Assembly: GCF_004000925.1 (NCBI RefSeq)
Contig: NZ_BIME01000018.1
Location: 1-62,608, forward strand
From: Paenibacillus illinoisensis NBRC 15959
Lineage (GTDB): Bacteria; Bacillota; Bacilli; Paenibacillales; Paenibacillaceae
Direction of reading: 5' to 3'
DNA: 62,608 nt
Shown: piece by piece, positions 24,856 through 33,761 of the stretch
Position numbering within the stretch: the first letter of the stretch is position 1
How the letters are laid out: every line of letters begins with the position of its first letter
Made by a program: the position numbers and the translations under genes
The notes under the pieces: generated by a model
Databases searched by the model: none
Seen by the model: only the letters and a program-made list of their open reading frames with translations
What the model was told of the DNA's origin: nothing

Positions 24856-27800
24856 TTGGCAGGACATCTTGTTCAATATGGTCGACGCACTCGGCGCAGT
24901 TATGCACGAATTAACGAGATACTCGAAGTTCCGAACCTGATTGAGATCCAACAAAAATCTTACGATTGGTTTTTGGAGGAAGGGTTGCGCGAAATGTTCC
25001 AAGATATCTCGCCGATCCAGGATTTTACAGGCAACTTGATTTTGGAATTTATCGATTACAGTCTCGGTGAACCGAAGTATACAGTAGACGACGCGAAAGA
25101 GCGTGACGTTACTTATGCAGCACCGCTTCGGGTCAAAGTCCGGCTCATTAATAAGGAAACCGGCGAAGTCAAAGAGCAGGAAGTATTCATGGGAGATTTC
25201 CCGCTGATGACCGAAACCGGCACATTTATTATTAATGGTGCGGAACGGGTTATTGTCAGCCAGTTGGTTCGCTCTCCTAGCGTTTACTTCAGTACCAAAG
25301 TAGATAAGAACGCCAAAAAAACGTATACCGCTACAGTTATTCCTAACCGCGGCGCTTGGCTCGAATTGGAGATGGACGCGAAGGATGTCGTATACGTCCG
25401 GATCGACCGTACACGTAAAATTCCAGTTACGGTTCTCCTGCGTGCTCTTGGTTTTGGCACAGACGCTGAGATTCTGGATCTGCTCGGTAATGACGAATAT
25501 ATTCGCAACACGCTGGACAAAGACAATACGGATTCCACGGAGAAAGCGCTGATTGAAATTTATGAGCGTCTTCGTCCGGGCGAGCCACCAACGCTGGATA
25601 ACGCGAAAAGCTTGCTCGTAGCTCGTTTCTTTGATCCAAAACGCTATGACCTAGCTAACGTAGGTCGTTACAAAATCAACAAAAAGCTCCACATCAAAAA
25701 CCGTTTGTTCAATCAACGTTTGGCTGAGTCTCTCGTTGATACTGAAACTGGCGAAATTATCGCCGAAGCAGGTCAAATGGTTGACCGTCGTTTGCTCGAT
25801 GAAATCATGCCTTATCTGGAGAAGAGTGTTGGCTTCCGTACGTATCACGTAGCTAACGGAGTTCTGGATGCGAATGATATTCCAATGCAAACGATTGACG
25901 TGTTCTCGCCGATTGAAGATGGTAAAGTCGTTAAGCTGATTGCCAATGCTAACATTGATAAATCAGTGAAGAACGTAACACCGGCAGACATCATTTCTTC
26001 AATCAGTTATTTCATTAACCTTCTGCACGGCATCGGAAGCACAGATGATATCGATCACCTGGGTAACCGTCGTCTGCGTTCGGTTGGTGAACTCTTGCAA
26101 AACCAGTTCCGTATCGGTTTGTCCCGTATGGAACGTGTTGTTCGTGAGAGAATGTCCATTCAGGATGCTAACGTGATCACGCCACAGGCATTGATTAACA
26201 TACGTCCTGTAATTGCATCCATTAAAGAGTTCTTCGGTAGCTCCCAATTGTCACAGTTTATGGATCAAACGAACCCTCTGGGTGAGTTGACGCATAAACG
26301 TCGTCTGTCCGCACTCGGACCGGGCGGTTTGACACGTGAGCGTGCAGGCATGGAAGTCCGTGACGTCCATCCATCCCACTATGGCCGGATGTGTCCAATC
26401 GAGACTCCAGAGGGACCAAACATTGGTTTGATTAACTCCTTGTCTACATTTGCCCGTGTGAACGAATATGGTTTCATCGAAGCTCCATATCGCTGGGTAG
26501 ATCCGAAGACTGGTGTCGTAACCGAGCAAATCGATTATCTGACAGCAGACGAAGAGGACAACTACGTTGTCGCTCAAGCGAACGCGAAACTGAATGAAGA
26601 TGGAACATTTGCAGAAGAAGCGATCATTGTACGTTACAACAAACAATCGGATAACATCCTTACGATGCCGAGCGAGCGCGTTGACTACATGGACGTATCT
26701 CCTAAACAAGTTGTATCCGTCGCTACGGCGCTCATTCCATTCCTTGAGAACGATGACTCCAACCGCGCACTGATGGGATCCAACATGCAGCGGCAGGCGG
26801 TTCCTCTCTTGATTCCTAAAGCTCCGCTCGTAGGAACAGGTATGGAACACAAAGCTGCAAAAGATTCCGGTGTATGTATTGTCTCCAAATATGACGGGAT
26901 TATTGAACGTTCTTCTGCGAATGAAATCTGGCTCCGTCGTGTGGAAGAGGTAGATGGCCAAGAAGTTAAAGGCGATATCGTTAAATATAAATTACACAAA
27001 TTTATGCGTTCGAACCAAGGAACATGCATTAACCAACGTCCGATTGTCAAACGTGGTGCTGTTGTCAAAGCTGGCGACATCCTCGCTGACGGTCCTTCGA
27101 CGGAAATGGGCGAATTGGCTTTGGGACGCAACGTCGTTGTTGCCTTCATGACATGGGAAGGTTACAACTACGAGGATGCGATTCTGCTTAGTGAAAAACT
27201 CGTGAAGGAAGATGTTTACACATCCATCCACATCGAGGAGTATGAGTCAGAAGCGCGTGATACCAAGCTCGGACCTGAAGAGATCACACGTGACATCCCT
27301 AACGTAGGGGAAGAAGCGCTGCGTAACCTCGATGAGCGTGGTATTATCCGGATTGGTGCCGAAATCGCTGCTGGCGATATCCTGGTTGGTAAAGTAACGC
27401 CTAAAGGTGTAACTGAACTTACTGCGGAAGAACGTCTCCTGCATGCAATCTTCGGTGAGAAAGCACGCGAAGTTCGTGATACGTCCTTGCGTGTGCCTCA
27501 CGGTACTGACGGGATCGTCGTAGACGTGAAAGTATTTACCCGTGAAAACGGTGATGAACTGCCTCCAGGTGTTAACCAGCTCGTTCGTGTCTATATCGCT
27601 CAAAAACGGAAAATCTCCGAGGGTGATAAAATGGCCGGACGTCACGGTAACAAAGGGGTCGTGGCTCGTATCCTGCCGGAAGAAGATATGCCATTCCTGC
27701 CGGACGGAACACCGGTTCAAATCGTTCTTAACCCGCTGGGCGTACCTTCCCGGATGAACATCGGTCAAGTGCTCGAGGTTCACTTGGGTATGGCTGCTAT

Positions 27801-28401
27801 GCAGCTCGGTATCCACGTAGCTACCCCTGTATTCGACGGAGCGAAAGAGTATGACGTCTTCGATACGATGGAAGAAGCAGGCATGCAGCGTAATGGTAAA
27901 ACCGTTCTGTACGATGGCCGTACGGGTGAAGAGTTTGAACGTGAAGTAACTGTCGGCGTCATGCACATGATCAAGCTGGCGCACATGGTTGATGATAAAA
28001 TCCATGCCCGTTCCACAGGTCCTTATTCACTCGTTACGCAACAGCCGCTGGGTGGTAAAGCCCAATTCGGTGGACAGCGTTTCGGGGAGATGGAGGTTTG
28101 GGCGCTTGAAGCATACGGCGCTGCCTATACTCTGCAAGAAATCTTGACTGTTAAGTCCGATGATGTTGTTGGTCGGGTGAAAACATATGAGTCCATTGTC
28201 AAAGGTGAGAATGTTCCGGAGCCGGGTGTTCCTGAATCGTTCAAAGTATTGATCAAAGAGCTGCAAAGCTTGGGTATGGACGTTAAGATTTTGAGTGAAG
28301 ATGAACAAGAGATTGAAATGAAAGAAATGGACGATGAGGATGACGCTGCGAGCGATAAGCTCAGCCTCAACCTTGAGGGTTCAGAGGTCGGAGTGGAGTA
28401 A
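24856..28401 (+). CDS. rpoB: DNA-directed RNA polymerase subunit beta
   Basis: The 1181-residue beta subunit forms half of the catalytic cleft. The rifampicin-binding region (FFGSSQLSQFMDQTNP and THKRRLSALGPGG) has the sensitive residues Q467, D470, H480 and S485, by position equivalent to E. coli Q513, D516, H526 and S531. The C-terminus shows VTQQPLGGKAQFGGQRFGEM and an acidic tail. It starts at TTG 24856 (MAGHLVQYGR), about 7 bases after AGGGGTGAG; this matches the Bacillus N-terminus. rpoC follows after 112 bases containing a small hairpin. Confidence 0.98.
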   Translation: MAGHLVQYGRRTRRSYARINEILEVPNLIEIQQKSYDWFLEEGLREMFQDISPIQDFTGNLILEFIDYSLGEPKYTVDDAKERDVTYAAPLRVKVRLINKETGEVKEQEVFMGDFPLMTETGTFIINGAERVIVSQLVRSPSVYFSTKVDKNAKKTYTATVIPNRGAWLELEMDAKDVVYVRIDRTRKIPVTVLLRALGFGTDAEILDLLGNDEYIRNTLDKDNTDSTEKALIEIYERLRPGEPPTLDNAKSLLVARFFDPKRYDLANVGRYKINKKLHIKNRLFNQRLAESLVDTETGEIIAEAGQMVDRRLLDEIMPYLEKSVGFRTYHVANGVLDANDIPMQTIDVFSPIEDGKVVKLIANANIDKSVKNVTPADIISSISYFINLLHGIGSTDDIDHLGNRRLRSVGELLQNQFRIGLSRMERVVRERMSIQDANVITPQALINIRPVIASIKEFFGSSQLSQFMDQTNPLGELTHKRRLSALGPGGLTRERAGMEVRDVHPSHYGRMCPIETPEGPNIGLINSLSTFARVNEYGFIEAPYRWVDPKTGVVTEQIDYLTADEEDNYVVAQANAKLNEDGTFAEEAIIVRYNKQSDNILTMPSERVDYMDVSPKQVVSVATALIPFLENDDSNRALMGSNMQRQAVPLLIPKAPLVGTGMEHKAAKDSGVCIVSKYDGIIERSSANEIWLRRVEEVDGQEVKGDIVKYKLHKFMRSNQGTCINQRPIVKRGAVVKAGDILADGPSTEMGELALGRNVVVAFMTWEGYNYEDAILLSEKLVKEDVYTSIHIEEYESEARDTKLGPEEITRDIPNVGEEALRNLDERGIIRIGAEIAAGDILVGKVTPKGVTELTAEERLLHAIFGEKAREVRDTSLRVPHGTDGIVVDVKVFTRENGDELPPGVNQLVRVYIAQKRKISEGDKMAGRHGNKGVVARILPEEDMPFLPDGTPVQIVLNPLGVPSRMNIGQVLEVHLGMAAMQLGIHVATPVFDGAKEYDVFDTMEEAGMQRNGKTVLYDGRTGEEFEREVTVGVMHMIKLAHMVDDKIHARSTGPYSLVTQQPLGGKAQFGGQRFGEMEVWALEAYGAAYTLQEILTVKSDDVVGRVKTYESIVKGENVPEPGVPESFKVLIKELQSLGMDVKILSEDEQEIEMKEMDDEDDAASDKLSLNLEGSEVGVE

Positions 28402-28450
28402 CCGCTTCGGGCGCATGATGACCGGCGTTTTTCATCAGGCTCGCGTCTTG

Positions 28451-28468
28451 CTCCGGCTTCGGCCGGAG
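28451..28468 (+). other. UUCG-loop hairpin between rpoB and rpoC
   Basis: CTCCGGC and GCCGGAG close a TTCG tetraloop, an exceptionally stable RNA hairpin. There is no T tract, so it is more likely an mRNA-stability or processing element than a terminator. The core sequence is shared with the terminator after clpC. Confidence 0.55.
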
Positions 28469-28513
28469 AAGGCGTAACCTAGAATACAGGAATTGGTTAA
28501 GGAGGGTTGCTCC

Positions 28514-31500
28514 TTGTTGGACGTCAACAATTTCGAATACATGAAGATCGGGCTTGCTTCCCCAGAAAAAATTCGTTCTTGGTCCCGCGGAGAAGTGAAA
28601 AAACCGGAAACGATCAACTATCGTACGTTGAAACCGGAAAAAGAAGGGCTGTTCTGCGAAAAGATTTTTGGCCCTACGAAAGACTGGGAATGTCACTGTG
28701 GTAAATACAAACGCGTTCGTTATAAAGGCGTTGTCTGTGACCGCTGTGGTGTTGAAGTAACACGTGCCAAAGTACGCCGTGAACGGATGGGCCATATTGA
28801 GCTCGCTGCTCCGGTATCGCACATCTGGTACTTCAAAGGTATTCCGAGCCGCATGGGTCTCGCTTTGGATATGTCTCCAAGATCTCTTGAGGAGATTATC
28901 TATTTTGCATCTTATGTAGTAACTGATCCAGGAGAAACTCCACTGGAGAAAAAACAGCTGTTGTCCGAGAAAGAATACCGCAGCTACCGTGAAAAATACG
29001 GATATGGTTTCCAAGCTGGCATGGGTGCAGAAGCGGTTAAAAAACTGCTTCAAGACCTTGATGTAGACAAAGAGCTTGAATTCCTGAAGGAAGAGCTCCG
29101 CACTGCACAAGGACAACGTCGTAACCGTGCAATCAAACGTTTGGAAGTTATTGAAGCTTTCCGCAACTCAGGTAACAAACCTGAGTGGATGATCATGGAT
29201 GTACTTCCTGTTATCCCGCCGGAGCTTCGTCCAATGGTACAATTGGATGGTGGACGTTTTGCAACGTCTGACCTGAATGATCTGTACCGCCGTGTAATTA
29301 ACCGGAACAACCGTCTGAAACGCTTGCTTGATCTGGGCGCACCAGACATTATCGTGCAGAACGAAAAACGGATGCTGCAGGAAGCTGTTGACGCATTGAT
29401 CGACAACGGCCGTCGCGGACGCCCGGTAACGGGTCCTGGTAACCGTCCATTGAAATCCCTCAGCCACATGCTGAAAGGTAAACAAGGACGTTTCCGTCAA
29501 AACTTGCTCGGTAAACGGGTTGACTATTCTGGTCGTTCCGTTATCGTTGTCGGACCTTACCTGAAGATGTACCAGTGCGGTCTGCCAAAAGATATGGCAC
29601 TTGAACTGTTTAAGCCTTTCGTTATGAAAGAGCTTGTGAATAAAGGGCTTGCCCACAACATCAAGAGCGCGAAACGTAAAGTAGAGCGTGTAAGTCCTGA
29701 AGTATGGGATGTTCTTGAAGAAGTAATCAAGGAGCATCCGGTTCTGCTGAACCGTGCCCCTACGCTTCACCGTCTCGGTATTCAAGCGTTTGAACCAATT
29801 CTGGTTGAAGGTAAAGCCATTCGTCTTCACCCGCTCGTTTGTACGGCATACAATGCCGACTTTGACGGTGACCAAATGGCCGTGCACGTTCCGTTGTCCG
29901 CTGAGGCACAAGCGGAAGCGCGTATCCTGATGCTTGCATCTGGTAACATTTTGAACCCTAAAGACGGTAAACCAGTTGTTACCCCTTCCCAGGATATGGT
30001 CCTAGGTTCATACTACCTGACTATGGACAACAAGGAAGAAAAGGGTACTGGTATGATCCTGCGTACAGTGAATGAAGCTGTATCTGCGTATCAACGCGGT
30101 ACGGCCGGCTTGCATGCACGCGTAGCGATTCCGGTTAAAGCTCTGGGTAAAACTAGCTTTACTGAAAAACAACAAGATGCAATGTTGCTGACAACTGTCG
30201 GTAAAATCATCTTTAATGAAATCTTCCCAGCAAGTTTCCCTTACATCAACGATGCAACTCGTGCAAACCTTTATCAAGGTACTGCAGAGCATTTCTTTGT
30301 GTATGAAAAGGGGACTGACCTGAGAGGAGCAATCATGAACGCACCTCTAGCAGGTGGTGTTGGTAAGGAATATCTGGGTACAATCATCGCTCGTTGTTTT
30401 GAAATTTACCATACAACGGAAACAGCCGTTATTCTGGATAAAATCAAACAGCTTGGTTTCACATACTCGACTCGTGCCGGTATTACGGTTGCGGTTTCGG
30501 ACGTTGTGGTGCCAGATGAGAAAACAGAGATCCTCAGACAATCCGAAGAAAAAGCACAAATCGTTACGAACCAGTACCGTCGTGGTCTGATTACGAACGA
30601 AGAGCGCTATGACCGCATCATTGATATCTGGTCTAAATCGAAAGATGATATCACCGAGATTCTGATGAAGTCGATGGATCGTTACAACTCCATCATGATG
30701 ATGGTTGACTCCAAAGCACGGGGTAACAAATCGCAAATCACCCAATTGGGCGGTATGCGTGGTCTGATGGCCAACCCGTCCGGTCGTATCATCGAACTCC
30801 CAATCAAATCGAACTTCCGTGAAGGTCTTACGGTACTCGAGTACTTCATCTCGACACACGGTGCCCGTAAAGGTTTGGCCGATACGGCCTTGCGTACAGC
30901 CGACTCAGGTTACCTGACTCGTCGTCTCGTAGACGTGGCACAAGATGTGATCGTGCGTGAAGATGATTGTGGTACAGATAAAGGATTTACGGTTAGCCGT
31001 ATCCAGGATGGTAAAGAGGTTATTGAAGATCTCTACGACCGTATCGAAGGAAGATACTGCTTCGAAACTGTTCGTCATCCGGAAACAAAAGAAATTATTG
31101 CACATCGCAATGAATTGATTGACTCCGACAAAGCAGAGGCAATCATCAAAGCAGGTGTAACCAAATTGCAAATCCGCTCCGTGCTCAGCTGCCGTGCTCG
31201 TCATGGTGTCTGCAAAAAATGTTACGGTCGCAACCTGGCGACTGGTAAACACGTGGAGATCGGTGAAGCAGTTGGTATTATCGCTGCGCAATCCATTGGT
31301 GAGCCAGGAACACAGCTGACAATGCGTACGTTCCACACCGGTGGTGTAGCCGGAGACGATATCACGCAAGGTTTGCCGCGTATCCAGGAGTTGTTTGAGG
31401 CTCGTAATCCTAAGGGTCAAGCAACGATCAGTGAGATTGACGGTATTGTCAAAGAGATTCGCGAAGCAAAAGACCGTCGCGAAATCGAAATTCAAGGTGA

Positions 31501-32128
31501 AGCGGAATCCAAAGTTTACTCCGTTACCTACGGTTCCCGTGTTCGCGTAAGCGAAGGCATGGAGATCGAAGCAGGCGACGAGCTGACTGATGGTTCCATC
31601 GATCCAAAAGAAATGCTGCGCATTAAAGGCGTACGTGGTGTACAGAACTACATTCTGCAGGAAGTACAACGCGTATACCGTAACCAGGGCGTAGAAATTA
31701 ATGATAAACACGTTGAAGTTATGATCCGTCAAATGCTGCGTAAAATCCGCATCGTTGATGCAGGAGATACAACGCTGCTGCCAGGATCGTTCGTGGATAC
31801 GCATGAGTACGAAAGAGCTAACAAAACAGCGATTCTTAGTGATAAGGAGCCAGCGGTTGCGAAACCAATCTTGCTCGGTATCACAAAAGCATCTCTCGAA
31901 ACAGACTCCTTCCTCTCTGCGGCATCGTTCCAAGAGACTACGCGTGTACTGACAGATGCAGCGATCAAAGGTAAAGTCGATCAGTTGCTCGGTCTGAAGG
32001 AAAATGTAATCATCGGTAAACTGATCCCTGCAGGTACAGGTATGAACCGTTACCGCAGTATCAAATTTGCTGAGCCGGAAGATGGTCAATCTTCAGTTGA
32101 AGAACTTGAGCCTGTTTCCGTTGATTAA
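28514..32128 (+). CDS. rpoC: DNA-directed RNA polymerase subunit beta'
   Basis: The 1204-residue beta' subunit carries the catalytic magnesium motif NADFDGDQMAVH, the N-terminal zinc ribbon (CHCGKYKRVRYK, CDRCG), the second zinc site (SCRARHGVCKKCYGRN) and the trigger-loop region QSIGEPGTQLTMRTFHTGG. All key residues are present and the length is typical for Bacillales. The start is TTG 28514, followed by a second TTG coding Leu (MLDVNNFEYM), with AAGGAGGG 7 bases upstream. Confidence 0.98.
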   Translation: MLDVNNFEYMKIGLASPEKIRSWSRGEVKKPETINYRTLKPEKEGLFCEKIFGPTKDWECHCGKYKRVRYKGVVCDRCGVEVTRAKVRRERMGHIELAAPVSHIWYFKGIPSRMGLALDMSPRSLEEIIYFASYVVTDPGETPLEKKQLLSEKEYRSYREKYGYGFQAGMGAEAVKKLLQDLDVDKELEFLKEELRTAQGQRRNRAIKRLEVIEAFRNSGNKPEWMIMDVLPVIPPELRPMVQLDGGRFATSDLNDLYRRVINRNNRLKRLLDLGAPDIIVQNEKRMLQEAVDALIDNGRRGRPVTGPGNRPLKSLSHMLKGKQGRFRQNLLGKRVDYSGRSVIVVGPYLKMYQCGLPKDMALELFKPFVMKELVNKGLAHNIKSAKRKVERVSPEVWDVLEEVIKEHPVLLNRAPTLHRLGIQAFEPILVEGKAIRLHPLVCTAYNADFDGDQMAVHVPLSAEAQAEARILMLASGNILNPKDGKPVVTPSQDMVLGSYYLTMDNKEEKGTGMILRTVNEAVSAYQRGTAGLHARVAIPVKALGKTSFTEKQQDAMLLTTVGKIIFNEIFPASFPYINDATRANLYQGTAEHFFVYEKGTDLRGAIMNAPLAGGVGKEYLGTIIARCFEIYHTTETAVILDKIKQLGFTYSTRAGITVAVSDVVVPDEKTEILRQSEEKAQIVTNQYRRGLITNEERYDRIIDIWSKSKDDITEILMKSMDRYNSIMMMVDSKARGNKSQITQLGGMRGLMANPSGRIIELPIKSNFREGLTVLEYFISTHGARKGLADTALRTADSGYLTRRLVDVAQDVIVREDDCGTDKGFTVSRIQDGKEVIEDLYDRIEGRYCFETVRHPETKEIIAHRNELIDSDKAEAIIKAGVTKLQIRSVLSCRARHGVCKKCYGRNLATGKHVEIGEAVGIIAAQSIGEPGTQLTMRTFHTGGVAGDDITQGLPRIQELFEARNPKGQATISEIDGIVKEIREAKDRREIEIQGEAESKVYSVTYGSRVRVSEGMEIEAGDELTDGSIDPKEMLRIKGVRGVQNYILQEVQRVYRNQGVEINDKHVEVMIRQMLRKIRIVDAGDTTLLPGSFVDTHEYERANKTAILSDKEPAVAKPILLGITKASLETDSFLSAASFQETTRVLTDAAIKGKVDQLLGLKENVIIGKLIPAGTGMNRYRSIKFAEPEDGQSSVEELEPVSVD

Positions 32129-32167
32129 ATAGATTCCCCCTGTTTAGGGTGAATATAAAGTTTTGTA

Positions 32168-32215
32168 TGTCAGGGGATGGACGTCTGTTTAATGCAGACG
32201 GACATTTCCTGATGT
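32168..32215 (+). other. Imperfect hairpin after rpoC
   Basis: CGTCTG and CAGACG form an inner stem around 32180-32201, and CAGG with CCTG extend it outwards. There is no T tract directly after it; it may be the end or a processing site of the rpoC message. Confidence 0.4.
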
Positions 32216-32249
32216 GCGAAAACTTTGAATAAATGTTTTACGATTAGCA

Positions 32250-32278
32250 TTGACATTGCTTGCGCTAGATGCTAATAT
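32250..32278 (+). promoter_or_regulatory. Sigma-A promoter of the str operon
   Basis: TTGACA at 32250-32255 and TAATAT at 32273-32278 are 17 bases apart, 53 bases before rplGB. It probably drives rplGB-rpsL-rpsG-fusA. Confidence 0.85.
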
Positions 32279-32331
32279 ATCAAAGGTGCGTGAGCAGCTG
32301 ATTGTATATGTCCTATTCGGAGGAATGAACA

Positions 32332-32580
32332 ATGTCTAATGAAAAAGGCCTGCAAGATGCTCATGTCAAAATAGGTACAAAACAGACCATGCGGATGGTC
32401 CAGTCAGGAATGGCTGCTGAGGTCTATGTGGCCGAAGATAGTGATCCGCAGCTCACTTCCAAAATCATTGCCTTGTGTGAACAACACAATGTGAAGTACA
32501 CGAAAGTGGACACAATGAAAAATCTCGGCAAAGCTTGCGGGATTGGAGTGGGAGCAGCAATGGCTGCTGTCGCAAAATGA
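32332..32580 (+). CDS. rplGB: L7Ae-family k-turn RNA-binding protein (YbxF)
   Basis: The 82-residue protein belongs to the L7Ae/L30e/S12e family that binds kink-turn RNA. It has the pattern KIGTKQTMRMVQSG in the first helix and DSDPQLTSKIIALCEQHNVKY, followed by LGKACGIGVGAAM, which forms the RNA-contacting loop. B. subtilis YbxF, in the same place between rpoC and rpsL, binds k-turns in vitro; its cellular role is unsettled. Confidence 0.92.
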   Translation: MSNEKGLQDAHVKIGTKQTMRMVQSGMAAEVYVAEDSDPQLTSKIIALCEQHNVKYTKVDTMKNLGKACGIGVGAAMAAVAK

Positions 32581-32593
32581 TAGGGTAAGGAAC

Positions 32594-32636
32594 GTTTTTG
32601 TCCGAGAACTTTTTAGGGATTCTCCAAGGCAAAAAC
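32594..32636 (+). other. Stem in the rpsL leader
   Basis: GTTTTTGT (32594-32601) pairs with GCAAAAAC (32629-32636) in the 154-base spacer before rpsL, with inner GAGAA/TTCTC complementarity. It is a plausible autoregulatory or processing element of the str operon; no known motif was recognised. Confidence 0.4.
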
Positions 32637-32734
32637 TTTTCATTTGTCTTTTTATGAACCGCCTGGGTCTGTGGACTTAGCGATAAGAGGTTTATAAAGA
32701 AACATGAACAATTGAGGAAGGGGGTGGCAATCAC

Positions 32735-33157
32735 ATGCCAACTATTAACCAACTGGTACGCAAAGGACGTCAAGCTAAAGTTGAAAAGTCCAAATCACCA
32801 GCATTGCAAAAAGGGTTCAACGCTTTGAAACGTGAATCTACTAACATCAGTGCCCCACAAAAACGTGGTGTCTGCACTCGTGTAGGTACAATGACTCCAC
32901 GTAAACCGAACTCTGCACTTCGTAAATATGCCCGTGTTCGTTTGACGAACCGTCTCGAGGTAACTGCTTATATCCCGGGTATCGGACATAACTTGCAAGA
33001 GCACAGTGTTGTATTGATTCGCGGAGGTAAAGTTAAGGACCTTGCAGGGGTTCGTTACCACATCGTTCGTGGAGCACTCGATACTGCAGGCGTGAACAAC
33101 CGTATGCAAGCTCGTTCTAAATACGGTGCTAAACGTCCTAAAGCTAAAAAAGCCTAA
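32735..33157 (+). CDS. rpsL: 30S ribosomal protein S12
   Basis: S12 sits at the decoding centre and controls accuracy. The 140-residue protein has the conserved PQKRGVCTRVGTMTP and EHSVVLIRGGKVKDL segments. Two positions depart from most bacteria: residue 56 is Arg (codon CGT, 32900-32902) where B. subtilis has the streptomycin-sensitivity Lys56 (E. coli K43), and residue 104 is Ala (GCA, 33044-33046) where Pro is usual (E. coli P91). D102, the site methylthiolated in other species, is kept. GGAAGGGGGTG precedes the ATG. Confidence 0.98.
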   Translation: MPTINQLVRKGRQAKVEKSKSPALQKGFNALKRESTNISAPQKRGVCTRVGTMTPRKPNSALRKYARVRLTNRLEVTAYIPGIGHNLQEHSVVLIRGGKVKDLAGVRYHIVRGALDTAGVNNRMQARSKYGAKRPKAKKA

Positions 33158-33243
33158 CACATTATAAGAAGCGATCCTGAATATCCTTTGGCTTAATGTC
33201 CAGAGTACAGGATCAGCTTAGCAAGAAAGAAAGGGGGATATCC

Positions 33244-33714
33244 ATGCCACGCAAAGGTCCAGTTACGAAAAGAGACGTGTTGCCAGATCCGGTATACAAC
33301 TCCAAGTTGGTTACTCGTTTGATCAACCGCATCATGCTCGACGGAAAACGCGGTGTTGCTCAAAGCATTCTGTATAATGCGTTCAAGTTGATCCAAGAAC
33401 GCACGGGTAATGACCCGATGGAAGTATTTGAGACAGCAATCAAGAATATCATGCCAGTCCTGGAAGTTAAAGCTCGCCGTGTCGGCGGTGCCAACTACCA
33501 AGTACCAATCGAGGTAAAACCAGAGAGACGTACTGCTTTGGGTTTACGTTGGCTCGTGAACTACTCCCGCAACCGCGGTGAGAAAACAATGGAAGAGCGT
33601 TTGGCGGCTGAGATCATCGACGCTTCCAACAACACAGGCGCTTCCGTTAAGAAACGTGAAGATACGCACAAAATGGCTGAAGCGAACAAAGCGTTTGCTC
33701 ACTACCGTTGGTAG
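33244..33714 (+). CDS. rpsG: 30S ribosomal protein S7
   Basis: S7 nucleates assembly of the 30S head and contacts the E-site tRNA. The 156-residue protein begins MPRKGPVTKRDVLPDP and contains LGLRWLVNYSRNRGEKTMEERLA, as in all S7 proteins. ATG 33244 has AAAGGGGG upstream; the longer frame from 33196 is the leader. It lies between rpsL and fusA. Confidence 0.97.
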   Translation: MPRKGPVTKRDVLPDPVYNSKLVTRLINRIMLDGKRGVAQSILYNAFKLIQERTGNDPMEVFETAIKNIMPVLEVKARRVGGANYQVPIEVKPERRTALGLRWLVNYSRNRGEKTMEERLAAEIIDASNNTGASVKKREDTHKMAEANKAFAHYRW

Positions 33715-33761
33715 GATTCAGTTCACAATAAAAACTTCAATTTTGAAGGGAGACCCATTTC

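Noticed and set aside
30905..32089. A 394-codon reverse-strand frame opposite the end of rpoC
   Set aside because: It lies entirely within a certain coding gene and lacks any start signal.
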